Part shown: positions 1-13,481 of the stretch, piece after piece | Position numbering within the stretch: the stretch's first letter is position 1 | Layout of the letters: every line of letters starts with the position of its first letter | Assembly (NCBI GenBank): GCA_002104895.1 | Contig: MCFG01000084.1 | Coordinates: forward strand, 62,501 to 110,000 | Direction: 5' to 3' | Source of the DNA: Anaeromyces robustus | Taxonomy: Eukaryota; Neocallimastigomycota; Neocallimastigomycetes; Neocallimastigales; Neocallimastigaceae | Length of the DNA: 47,500 nt | Notes under the pieces: generated by a model | The model's input: only the letters and a program-made list of their open reading frames with translations | Databases searched by the model: none | Told to the model about the DNA's origin: nothing | Program-made: the position numbers and the translations under genes

Positions 1-1
1 A

Positions 2-57
2 AAGAGATTTTGTGAAATTTTTGAGGATCAATTAAGAAGATATTTTGATGGTTCTTT

Positions 58-95
<38 letters not shown>

Positions 96-103
96 GTAAT
101 TGA
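2..103 (+). CDS. 3' end of an unidentified gene (partial)
   Basis: Frame 2 is open from the window edge through a protein-like stretch (RFCEIFEDQLRRYFDG), then runs into ten T and 29 A residues (55-93) and stops at 101-103. The first part has an amino-acid composition unlike the surrounding A/T noise, so it is probably the last exon of a gene lying to the left. The homopolymers make the exact C-terminus unreliable: a change in A-run length would move the frame into another short open stretch ending near 138-140. I do not recognise the family. It points towards the 3' end of the NOT4 gene, so the two would be convergent. Confidence 0.3.
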
Positions 104-392
104 TGAAATAATTATAGACATATCTTATAAGGCATAAAATAAAAATATGTATGTATATAGAAGTACTGAATATATATGTAAATTAAGAAAATCATAATTT
201 TAAAAAATATTATTCTTAAATAATATCTTTTAGGTTGTATGAAGAGTTAGAATAAATTATAAAAAATTATGAAGAATTGATATAGAATGTATTTAATATA
301 ATTATCTTTATTATAAAACATATTTTTCTTTCATTCTTTCAATTTATATTATTGTTCTTATTTCTTTTTATTATTATTTATTTTTAACTTTT

Positions 393-428
<36 letters not shown>

Positions 429-496
429 ATTAATTATTAATTAATAATTATAATTGTTTCTTATTAACATTCTCATCTTCAACAACATCAATTTCT
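104..496. other. Short convergent intergenic spacer
   Basis: Pure A/T-rich sequence with a long T tract (about 397-422) and no further open frame that looks coding. It lies between the 3' end of the partial left-hand gene and the stop codon of the NOT4 gene, so it should hold the 3' UTRs and poly(A) signals of both. Confidence 0.5.
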
Positions 497-3400
497 TCAT
501 TTTTTTTTTGTATTTAATTTACCCTTCATTAACAATTCATTAGCATTTGATAATATTTCTTGTTTAGATAAATGAGTTGTAGAGTTCATTTCATCAATTT
601 TTTCTTTTTCTTTTTCCTTATTTCTTAAAGAAGCTGCCAATTTTTTTGCCAAATTAACATCAAAATTTAAACAATTTGAAATGAGTCTTGTTTTTAATTC
701 TTGATTTTCTTGAGATTTTAATATAAGTTCTAATAAAATATCTTCAGTTGAATTCAATAAATCATTATCAACATTAGACATTTTTTCAACTCTATTCTTA
801 ACTTCTTCACTTTCATATTCAATCTTTAATTCAATATTAGAAGTTGATGGTTTTTCATTTTGATGTTTTTTAACTTTAATTTTTTTGTTTGCTTCATCTG
901 TTCTATTTTTCTTAAAAAATTTTTGAATACATTGATTAATAATTTTTAAATTTTCAGGTTCAATGAGTTCAGGTGTATCATTTACATCTATATCTTTATT
1001 TTCAACTTCTGATTTATTTGAATCCTTATTAATATTAATGGAATTTGTTGAAGTTGTTGTAGTTGTTGTTGTAGTTGTAGTTGTAGTTGTAGTTGTTGTA
1101 GTTGTAGTTGTTGTAGTTGTTGGAGGATAAGGAGGTGGAAGTGGTGGAAGAATATTTTCGCGATGGTTTTTATTATTATCCTCTAGAGAGGTTGTTTTAT
1201 TTAACGTATTATTATTAATACTATTGATAGTATCATTGATAGTATCGGAAGTATTAGAAGCATTAGTATTTGAAGAAGGAGGTGAAAGTGTTGTAATAAT
1301 ACTATCATTTAATGAATTATCTAATAAAGAATTGTTTTTAGTAATATCTCCATAAAGCTTTTTATATTGTTCTAATACACTATCTTTAAATTTATTACCA
1401 TTCATTTTTGATAATAAAATATTTGTATTTTTATTTAAGGTTAATATTTGTGGAAGTACTTCTTGTTCATCTACATTTAATACAAGTTCTTGCATAATAT
1501 ACTTTACACTAATTAATAAATTACTTATATTTTCTTCATAATTTTCTTCTGGTTTTATATCAGAAAAATATAATTTTTCTAATGAATTACAATCCGTAAG
1601 ACCCATTTCTTTAATATCTTTAATACTTTCTAATACAGCTTCATAAATTTTAACTTTTCTTTTATAATTATTAGAATACTTATTAGATTCCTCTAAATTA
1701 TAATCTTTCTTTTCATATTCTTCTATTTGTTTTTTTAATGCATTAGCATAAATTTCTGCAGTATTAATTAAAGCATCTAAAGCTTGAAAAACAAAAAATT
1801 GATTTTGTGTATTATTTGAATGATCTGCTAGTTTTTGTTGATTTAATTCAAGTAATCTTTGTTGTTCAAGTATTTCATCAGCCATTTTCATATCAAATAT
1901 TCTTTCAGAAGTAAGAGTTAAATTTTCTTTAATATCTATATCTTCTTCATCAAGAAATTCTTCACTTAAATTTTCAATTAAATTATCATCTTCTAAATTA
2001 TCAGCATTACTTATTTCAATTTCATTTAAAAGATTAGCTTTGTTAATAATATTGGAAACATTTCTTAAATTTCTTCTTTTAATTTGTTTTAATGAAGTAA
2101 TCATACTGACTTCCATATTATGATTTTTTAAAAGTTCCATTTGTTTTGGATCCATTAAACTTGGATCATCATTTTCATCCATCATAATACTTTCATCTAC
2201 TTCATCAATATAATTGAAATCTATTTTTTCATCATCTAATTCTGATTTTAATTGACCTATTTTAGTTTTAAAGAATGGAAGATTAATATTATCTCTCTTC
2301 TTCTTTTTACTTCTTTTTGTTACTATAACATTACATAAGGCCTCTATTTCAATATCTGGAGGAAATACAGGTTTTAAACCTAATGTAGTACCTGAATCAT
2401 CTGGAATCAATTTTTTTGCTATTGCTGTTAATGGTAAACGGTAAAGTTGAGTTTCTTTCATAAGTTGTGCTTTACTATCTTTTACTGTTAATATATGTAG
2501 TTCTATATCATTATTCTTCTTCTTAGATTTTTTCTTCTTTTTTGATGATGTTTGAGTAGTAGTTACAGTATCACTAATTTTCTTTTCATTAGATTCATTA
2601 GATTGCTTATTATTATTTTCATTATTCCTTTTTTCATCTAATTCTTTTGTTATTAAATCAATATTTTCTTCAAGTATAGGATCTTTTGCCTTCTTTTTCT
2701 TATGTTTTGACTTCTTTTTACTCTTTTTTGAACTTCCAGTAGATGGATTAGTTAACATAGATTCGTTATCTTTTTCATTTACAACATTTTCATTCACTGT
2801 ATTTACTGAATTTTTAATGGAACTTTTCTTTGCTAATGTTGATTTTACAGATGACTTTACTTCAGGTAGAACTTCAAATATATTGTTTTGATTAATTACA
2901 CTTTCTATTTTATTATTTTTATCATCTTTTAAATTTTTCTTTTTTAATATTTGCTTTTCATCTTTCTTAGTATCTAATTTTTCATCTTTTTTTGCCTTTT
3001 TTGAAACTACTAATGTCATTGGTTCCTCTATTTCTTTTTCTTTTTCTTCTTCAGGATTAATAATAAATGGCTTATCTTTTCTTATTTCTTTTTCTTTTTT
3101 AGATTTTTTTCCTTCAAATTTTATTATTAAAGGTTCTTCCTTTTTTGATTCTTCTTTTTTAAGTTCTTTAACTTCCTTCTTTTCCGATTGTTTACCTTCA
3201 AATTTTATGACAAGTGGTTCTTCTTTTTTTGATTTTTTGGTTTCAAACTTTATAATAAGTGGTGGTTCAGATTTTGTTGTTTCCTTTTTAGATATTGTTT
3301 TAACTATCTCTTTTTTCATTTCTAATTTTTGATTATCTTTGTTATCCTTCTTTTTGGTTTGAACTGAATTATTAGTTACAGTAATATTATTATTTATATT

Positions 3401-6400
3401 TTCTTTCTCTTGTATATCAACAAATTCTTTTGTTGGTTTACTTTTGTTATCATTTAAAGATGTATTTTCATCATTTATCTTTATACTTTTATTAAATTTT
3501 TCCTTTTCATTTGATATATCATTTTCTTTAACTTTTAAAACGTTGACTGATTCTTTTGATTTTTTATCATCACATGAACTTTTTCTAGTTAATATATCTA
3601 AAATTTCATTTTTTGCACTTGCCTTTTTAATTTTTGAATCACTTTGTTGTAAAACTTTTTTCGAATTGTCTTTCAATTGATCATTTTCTCCATTAATATT
3701 ATTTAATGATGATAAAATTGAATCAGATGGTGAATTTAATAAAATTTCATCGTTATTTACTAAAAATAATATAAAAATAAAATTAAACAAAATTATTAAT
3801 TATTTATTAATTAACAATTTTTTTTAATTATTAATATTAAAAAGAATAAAATAATAAATATAAAAAAATAAAATATAAATAAAAAAATAAATTAATAAAT
3901 AAAATTATTATAAAATATATCTATATATATAAATTATGGAACAAATTTATATAAACATTTAAACAATATATCATATTTCTTTTTTTTTTTTGTCTTACCT
4001 TGAAATTGTTTGTTATACATTAAACTCATTCGTTCAGCTTCATTAAAACGTTGTTCTAATATACTGTCAACTAATAAATCTGACCCTTCTTCATGGCTTC
4101 CACCCCCCGTATCTTGTATGTTGGCTTTCCAAAAATCCGATAATTGATTCATATTAAGATTATTTTCTCGCTCTAATATATATAAAATGAATTAAAAAAA
4201 AAACATATTATTATTTTATTAATGATAATTAAATTAAAACTATTTACATTAAAAACAAAAATAAAATAAAATAAAATAAAATAAAATAAAAAACATAAAT
4301 AAAGAATAAAAATAATATTAAGAAATTTTAAGTAAATAATAATTTACTATTCATAATATGTTGATATTTTTCGTTTTCATTTTTATCATTTTTTTTTTAA
4401 TTTATCATTTATCATTATTTCAAATCATTGCTTCTTATTATTTAAATAACATAATTATAATTATATTCCTAATTTTTAATTCCTTTATATTTATTTTTGT
4501 TAAATATATATTGATATCAGAATCATATTTATTAAAAATAATAATAAAAAATTAAAAAAAAATTATTAAGATTCTTGTTAATTTTTCAAGAAAAAATTTA
4601 TTGTCAAATTATTATTTATCATTATTATTCTTTTATTCTTAATATATTTTAATGATCTATATAAAATATCTTAAATCTTTTTACTCCAAAGTATCTTTTA
4701 ATTATTTTTTATATGTATTAAAATATAAACTAATCTATATAAAAATTATATATAAAAAAAATTAAAATTAAAAATTAAAAAAAAAAATTAATTACCCTCT
4801 TTATTTAATTCGGAAAGCTTCTGAAAAAAATTCATTTTATCATCATCAAAAGGAGTATTCATAGAAGATGTTAATCCACCTAAACTTTCTTTATCTAATC
4901 CATTCATACCTTTAAAATTTGAGGTATTCATTGATACTGAACTTGGAATAACAGGTGATGTTAATGAATTGGAGGTCATATTCATATTTATTGAATTTAT
5001 ATCACCAAAACCATTCAATGAATTAGGATTATGAAGAGAATTAAAATTATTCAGACCATTATTTATTGAATTTATTCCATTTAATTGTGCCATATTGTGA
5101 ATCCCATTCATTTGATTTAATTGATTTAAATTTGAAAAGGCATTCATTGGACTAACTGGATTTAATGGAATATTTGGATTACTAGACATATCATTAGTTT
5201 TTAAATTTAAATTTTGAAATATATTCATTGAATTCATGCCATTTGAAAATTGATTTGAATTATCTAATTCACCATTATTATTACTCATTTTTACTGCCAT
5301 TATGGCTGAATCTTTAAAAGGTAATGATTTAAAATCTTGTGAAGTATTATTTAAATTAAGATTATTAGACATAGATAAATTGTTTTCCATTCGTTGAGTT
5401 TTTTGCATATCATTTAACATTTGCGCCATTTGTAATTGTTTTAGTAAATTCATATTATTATTATTAAAATTATTAAAAAGCATATTATTATTATTATTAT
5501 TATTAAAAAGACCTGTTAATGAATTATAATTATTAAATAATTTATCATTAAAGATATTTTGTGATAATTGGTTAGACCATGGATTGATATCATTGGTATT
5601 AGAATATGGTGAAATATTGACATTTGGTAACATAGCTCTTAAGTTATTTTGTATTTGTTCACGATTTAGGTTTTGATAGTATTGTTCTAAATATTTTTGA
5701 TTAAGTTGATTTTGATAATGATTGAAATTAGATTCATTCATTAATGAGTTTATTTGATTCATAGAACTAAATGAATTATTATATATATTGTATCCATTAA
5801 AACCTTGAGGATAATGCTTATTATAACTATTCATGATTGAATTTACATTCATAAGATTATTAAATGGATCAAATGGTCCATCATATTTAAATTCATTAAG
5901 ATGATTTGATGGATCAGGTATAATTTCATCTTCATCCGATATTTTTAAATCAGCAATTGAATGGTCTATATCTTTAAGTGATGGATCAATAATATCAGAT
6001 ACTTTCATACTTGAAATAGGAATATTTCTTGATGTTTTATGTTCCCCTTTATTTTCAAAACCTGGAGGAGGTGAGTTTGTGGTTTTAGTTTTTGATTCTT
6101 TAGAATTTTGACTTGGGGTCTTACTAATTTCCGAAAACAAATTGAAGGATGATGTAGAAGTGGATATTGTAGAAGAGGATATTGTAGAAGAGGATATTGT
6201 AGAAGTGGATATTGTAGAAGTGGATATTGGATTCATTGGTGGAGATGAAATATTTGAGTTAGAATTTTGTTCTACAGTATATGCTTTAGAAATCTCTTCA
6301 AGAATTGATTTCTTTGAGACTTCATTAATATTCTCTTCAACTTCATTTTTACTTTCAGATTTATCTGTTACCTCTTCTTTTGAAGGCTCGGGTGATTCGG

Positions 6401-8590
6401 TTCTTGGAATTTCATCAATTTTTACATCATCTGTTTCTATTTTATCTTCTTTTTTATCATTATCATCTATTTTATTGTGATTAATTTCAATTATATTATT
6501 TTCTTCCTTATATATAGGTTCTTTATTACTTTGATTAGAATATACAGATGAACTTAAATATAAATGAGATGATTGTGGTGACATCGTTATTGAGTTTGAT
6601 GAAGAACGTCCTTCTTTTGAATGATTATTTTTCTTGTTTAATAATGATGAAAGAGCTGGATATTCTTCATCACGATTACTATTTGCTTTAGTAATCTTTC
6701 CTGAATTTGAACCATTATTATCACTTTTCAATGATGTACTACTGCCTATAATACTATGACTTCTACTTGAAGAAACTACTTTGGATTTATTTTCTGTTGT
6801 CTTTATCGTTGACTGTGATTCTGATTTTGATCTTAAAATATTTATATTTTGTGTTTTTGGATTTTCATTTGACTTTGATATTAGATCAGATAAACTAATA
6901 GACATAACTTTTTTCTCTCCATCATCAATTCTTGATTTACCATTTCGACTACCCCTATTTATTTAAATGATATTATAATAAAAAAAAATAATAAAATTAT
7001 ATATTTATTTTTTAATATTAACATCTAAGAAAAAATCTTTTTTTATTTTCAATATAATATTATTAATTTTTATTACAAAATTTTAAAGAAAAAAATTTTC
7101 AAAATATTTAATATATATTAGTAAAAAATTTTGAAAAATTATATATATACCAATTAGCTGATGCTGGCAACGCTGAAGTCTCATCTTTTTCCCGGTATAT
7201 TGTTGTTTTTATCTAAATATGGAAACAAATATAAAAAAATATTAGGTATTAAAAAATTAAATATAAAGAGAAGATAAAAAAATAAATATTAATATCTTTT
7301 ACTTACAGGTTTTGGTTGTGCTGATGGTTTTATTTCTTTTACATGTGGTGCTGGTGGTGGCGGTGGTATTAATTGTGATTTACTTTATATTTAATTATAT
7401 ACATTATATTAAATGTTTTTAATTAATTATTATTTTTTCATTTTATTATATAATTATAAAATATTCATTAAAACTTACTTTAAAAGATCTTCTTTTGATT
7501 CAACTTCTTCACCAGGCTCATGTAAATACATACATTGTGGATTTTGACATGTTTGTCCTCTTAAATAAAACGTACAATATTTTGTTGTACCATATGAAGC
7601 TCTGTAATATAAATGAATATTAATTATTTTCTGATACATTAATATATAAATAATAATGATATCATTATACATACTTCACTTGTCGTCCATCAAATATTAT
7701 ATTATCCACTGCCTCAATAGCACGTTCTGCTTCTTCTTTTTTCGAAAAAGTAATATATATTCCAACAGTTGATTGATGAGGTGAATGTGTTTTTTTATTA
7801 ATAACTACTTTAGTAATTTTTCCATACTGTCCAAAATAATCATACTGTTTAATTGTCTAATTAATAATAAGTAAAAAAAAATTAATAATATAATTTTTAT
7901 GATAATAAAGAATTTTATTATTCTTCATTTATATTAATAAAATATTGATAAAAAACCAGAAAAAATAACATACCTCTTCATTTGCCACATAGGATGGTAA
8001 ACCAATAACATATACCAAATTTTTTTGAATAACTCTTACATTTGCATAATGTTTCTTTGCAATATTTTCTTGTTCTTTCTTTTCACGTTTTTTAGCCTTT
8101 CTTTTTGCTTTTAATTGTGCTAATCTAATAATATTTAAAATAAATTAAAATAAATTTTTTATTTCATATAAAAAAATATTTACAATTTAATATAAAAAAA
8201 TATCCAATTTATTTTGTACCATATTAAATTTTATTATCGAAATATTTTATAAATTTATAATATAATAAATAACCAATAAAATTTACTTTTCAGGTGAAAC
8301 TGGTTTAAATTGAACCATTTCTTCTGTATATTCTCTTCTACAACCTGGACATTTTCCATTTAAATCTTCTTTTATATGATGCCAACAAAAACGACATATC
8401 TGATAAAAAAATAGTATATATCTTAATATTTCAATCATTTTTTTTAAAATTATTTTAAAAATATCTTTTTTATACATACTTGATATCCACAAACACAAGG
8501 TTTAAAATATTTATCAGCTAAATCAATTTCTTCCATACATAATGGACATTCTAAATTATCTTCTTCGTCTGATGATGAATATGATGACAT
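497..8590 (-). CDS. NOT4: CCR4-NOT subunit Not4/CNOT4, RING E3 ubiquitin ligase, very long form
   Basis: Ten exons join in frame (8590-8480, 8399-8287, 8124-7974, 7856-7675, 7601-7479, 7382-7307, 7212-7151, 6954-4796, 4172-3999, 3759-497) into 2137 codons. Residues 15-57 form a C4C4 RING with cysteines at 15, 18, 32, 34, 39, 42, 54 and 57, the arrangement special to CNOT4. A basic helix (75-100) leads to an RRM (about 110-188) and a CCCH zinc finger (C195, C204, C209, H213) followed by the conserved MYLHEPG. This order defines Not4, the E3 ligase of the CCR4-NOT deadenylase, acting in mRNA decay and co-translational quality control. The remaining 1900 residues look disordered: Asn/Met-rich (about 700-960), Lys/Glu-rich (1050-1450), some predicted-helical stretches, and a Pro-Thr tract. 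Human CNOT4 is roughly 600-700 aa, so the tail is exceptional. I found no break at the two last junctions (phase 1 both times), so it reads as one gene. The start gives MSSYSSSDEE directly before the RING. Confidence 0.85.
1050..1121 (-). repeat. Poly-threonine codon repeat in NOT4
   Basis: A run of about 24 ACA/ACT codons encodes a Thr homopolymer just after a proline-rich segment (PPLPPPYPP). The codons are mixed, so this is not a pure trinucleotide expansion. Confidence 0.85.
6154..6228. repeat. 15-bp coding minisatellite in NOT4, five units
   Basis: Five consecutive 15-bp units read gtagaagtggatatt or gtagaagaggatatt on the + strand (units start at 6154, 6169, 6184, 6199 and 6214). On the coding strand they give repeated TISTS/TISSS pentapeptides in the low-complexity tail. 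The unit length is a multiple of three, so copy-number change would keep the frame. Confidence 0.9.
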
Positions 8591-9995
8591 TTTCTAATCT
8601 TTAATAATTTTAATATTAAATAATAATTATTGAATATAAAATGTAATTAATTAAAAAATTTAAAATAACTGTATAATTGTTATAATATATAATTTTTTAA
8701 AAAAAAATTATTAATATTTATTTTTTTTTTTTTTTTGAATATAGACATTTTTATAATTTTTAAAAAAATTAAGAAAATATTAATATATATAAATCTATTA
8801 CAATAAATATCATAATTAAAAAATTGAATCTAATCTAAAATTTATTGATCAGTATCAGTAATATATTTTTAATAAAGTTGATACAAAAAAAAAATATAAT
8901 CTAATCATCGATTTAATTTTTTCAAAAGTCCGCTGAAAAATAAAATAATAATCTTTTTTAACAATTTTAAAATCAAACCATAAGAAATTTAAATATATTT
9001 AATATTATTCCAAAAATTTATAAATTACCAAAAATATTTGTGTTTTTATAATACTAAGATTTAATTTCTATTTTTATTAATCAATCCAAATTATCTTTTT
9101 TATTACTATTATCAGTATCTTATTCTATCATTAATCTTTTCTTTTTTCTGTTTTTTTTGTACTTATTATTAAAATTATTATGATTATAAAATTTGTTACA
9201 TTTCTCTCTTTTATATTTTATACTTTTCTTTTTTCATTATTATTACTTCTATTATACTTTATTTAATAATACTTTTTTTTTTCTGAATTAAAAAACCATT
9301 TAAAGTAAATGAAATTTATTTTAAATTTTTTATGGTATTCTTATATTATTCAGCTTCATTAAATAATAATACATATTTTTTTTATCATTCTTAAAGGCTT
9401 AAATAGTATTTAATATTTGAATTATAAATTATATACAAATTATATATAACATAAATAGGAAAATTGTAATAAAAAAAATAAAGCACCTTTTATTATAACT
9501 TTTTTGTCTTTCACTATAAATTTTGACTTCAATATTATAAAAATAAATAAATTAAATAATAATAAACTGAATTGTAGAAAAAAAAGAAAAAAAATTTTTT
9601 TATTTATTTATTTAGCATAATAAAAAAAAAGTCGATAAATTGATTTAATTAAACCGAATAGGATAAATGGTTTCAATATATTTTAATATATATTAAAAAT
9701 ATATTAACTTTCATTTTAATATATTTAAAGTTTATACTTAATATATACTATTATATAATGTAATAATATATATAATATATTACAAAGCATCATTTCAATG
9801 GTCTAATAAATTTATATAAATAAATACGTAATGTAAATGTATAAAATACAACAATATGCTATAATATAAAATATGATTTATTTTTCTTATATTATTGTTA
9901 TTTTTATTATTTTATTATATATTTATTATAACTATTATATTATTATCACTATTATATATTATTTGTTATACATTATATATTATTTATTATTTATT

Positions 9996-9998
9996 GAT

Positions 9999-10053
<55 letters not shown>

Positions 10054-10058
10054 TTTGT

Positions 10059-10153
<95 letters not shown>

Positions 10154-10225
10154 TATTAAATTAGTTATTTAGTTATTTATTTAGTTATTTATTTAGTTAT
10201 TTAGTTATTTAGTTATTTATTTATC
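9996..10225. repeat. (TTTA)n array with a variant TTAGTTAT tail
   Basis: An almost pure TTTA tetranucleotide array runs to about 10154, with a single G interruption near 10055. It is followed by a patterned variant in which TTAG and TTAT units alternate up to about 10225. Confidence 0.9.
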
Positions 10226-11001
10226 ATTATATATATATATTACACTATAATTAAATAAATATTAATTTACTTTCATCTTTTTTTTCCTCACATTTGATTG
10301 GATGTAATAAATCTAAAAAGTATTAAATACACATGATATATTTATGACCAAAATATTCATATTTTACATAAATTTTAAAATTCTATTATATTTTGAAAGG
10401 AAAATTATTATATTGAAGGAAAAATCTTTTTAATGCTAAGCTTTTTTAATATTTTTCTAAAATAATAATAATTAAAACATATATTTTACAATAAGTCAAA
10501 CCTTATTAAATTATGGAATCATATCTCCCAAAAAATTAAATAATAAATTATAAATTTCATTTAAATAATATATTCAAAAAAAAAAATTAATAATTCTACT
10601 AATAATTATAATTATTTTAACACAAATAAAATAAACATATATAAAATATATCTTTGAAATTAAAATTTTTTAAATACTTATTTCGAAATATCAAATATAT
10701 GTATTTTCATCACATTAAAAAAATAATATACTATACGTAAAAACCATATGTAAAAAATATATTATATACAATTAAAAAGTTAAGTAATACTACAAATAAA
10801 TTAGATATTAATTTTAATATTAATAGAATAAACACACTTAATTATAACTTATGATAATATTAATTACTTTTTAGAGAAAAAAAGGTAAACTTTATTCTTT
10901 ATTAATTAAAATATTTATATATTTTGTATATTAATAAAGCTTTATTAGGTTTATAGTTTATATTCAAATTGTTTATTATTATAAAATTAATTATCATATG
11001 T

Positions 11002-11066
11002 TATAGATTATAGGTTATATATTATATATTATAGGTTATAGGTTATAGGTTATAAGGTTATAGGTT
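11002..11066. repeat. TATAGGT-type short tandem repeat
   Basis: Seven- to eight-base units of the form ttataggt recur about seven times with small spacing changes (tatagattataggttata... then three ataggtt units and an aaggtt variant). It is the only G-bearing tandem repeat in the spacer. Confidence 0.7.
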
Positions 11067-11810
11067 ATAAATAATTTGTATGTATTTAATTCTTAATTAC
11101 ATAAAATTAATTTTTTTTTATTTTTATGCTATTAAGAATTATGATAAATAGAATATTATTTATAAAAAATGTAAATTAATGTAAATTAATGAAAATTCTG
11201 AATTTTTTATATAATTATAATTGTTCAATTTTTCAATTATTATTAAAGGAAAGAAAGGAAAGGAACATCATATGAAATATAAATGTCAGTTTATATTATT
11301 TTTAAATTTAATTTTTTTTATTAAAACTATATATTAGTTTTTTTTTTAAAATAAAAAAATATTATTAAAAATAATTAATAAAAAGTTAATTTTATTAATT
11401 ACTTGCTTTTATTTTTATAAATAAAAATCATAATTAAGTTTTATTTTATACCTTATTTTTTTTTATTTGGTATTATTTTATTTTTATAATAGGAATATAA
11501 TTATTAAGAAAATGTTTTTCTATTAGTTATAAATAATTTTAATTTTTTTTTAGTTTTCTTGTATTTTTTATTTTACTATAAATTTTATATTGAAATATTC
11601 AAAACCATATATTACAATAAATTATAATATATTATAATTACATTATACACAGAATAATCAATATATTAAAATACAAATTAAAAAATGAAAAAAAGTTTAA
11701 AAATTTTATTTATTTAATAACAATAATAGAATTTTAATTATTATTTTTATATATTTATATTTTTTTTTTAGATAATTTTTGATTATAATTCTATAATTAA
11801 TTAATAAATG

Positions 11811-12195
<385 letters not shown>

Positions 12196-13481
12196 CTAGT
12201 TAATAAATAATATATTAAATGAATAAAAAATATTTTTAATATCTCTAAATATTAATAATTATTTAAATATAATATTTTTATTATATTTTTTATTTATTTT
12301 TATTTATTTTATTTTATTAAATTTTATTTTCTGATATTTTTTGTTATTTATGTTTCATTTTTTTTATTACAATTGTAAAATTTATTTTTCTTAATTATTC
12401 TTTTTTTTTTTATAATTTTCTGTTAAATTATTTTTATTTCTTTATATTTTTATTAAAATTATTTATTTAATATTTTTTTATAGAAGTTATTAAATTGTGC
12501 ATATGTATATATTTTGTCAAATTTGTCTTTTCTATTAAATAATTATACAAATAGATTTATTATCCATCACATAATTTTTTTATCATTTTATATATTTGCA
12601 TTATTCAACTATTCAAAAAAAAAAAAAAAAAAAAAAAAGGTATAGGGTTTAAATATATATAATAATTATATTTTAAAATTTATAAATTAATTATGTTAAT
12701 TTTAATTTACTGTAGATAATGTTATATAAAAAAGAATTTACATTTGTCTTTATTTTATTATTTTGTTTTATTTTTTGTTTATTTAAACAATTAAGAAATA
12801 TTTAAAAAAATGATATTTATATAAAATGAAAATTTAATAGTTGTAATTAATATTTATTTTGAAAATTGGCATTTTATTTTAAATTATTTGAAGTATATAT
12901 ACTTTAATTTGTAAAACATATTTATTTCAAAATTAAACATTTAAAAATAAAAGTATTCAAACTTGTTAAGAATTCTTTCAATTAAAAAAAAAAGAGAATA
13001 ATTTGATATGAATATAAAAACAAAAAATTTAAACAAAATAATAAATCAATAAACATATATTTAAAATCTATTAATAGTATATAAATTAATTAAAATTTTA
13101 ATAATATGATAGGTGATATATATATATATATATAACAAATAAAGAATTGAAATAAAATAATTTATAAAATATATAAATAGCAATAATAATAATCTTTTAT
13201 CAATTGTATATATAAAATTGATAAAAAAATAAATCTTTTTTAATAAGAAAAATTAATTGTTTTTATTTTATTAAATATATAAAATTTATTAATAATTTTA
13301 ATATTTTAAATTTTCATATTTTATAATAATAATTATGTGTATATATAAATATAAATATATTATATAATTATTTAAAAAGAAAAACTTATCATAAAATTAA
13401 ATCCTGTAACAAAATTTTTTTAAAAAAAACTATAAATAAAGAAAAAAAAATAATTAAAAAGTGTAAATTATAAAAAGAAAA

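Noticed and set aside
6142-6480. 112-codon + strand open frame with acidic repeats (VDIVEEDIVEE)
   Set aside because: Antisense shadow of the NOT4 minisatellite; the minus-strand frame is much longer and continues a recognised gene.
9873-10172. Two overlapping open frames of 89-99 codons with Leu-Phe-Ile-Tyr repeats
   Set aside because: They are translations of a TTTA tetranucleotide array, which is stop-free in this strand; no protein-like sequence flanks the repeat.
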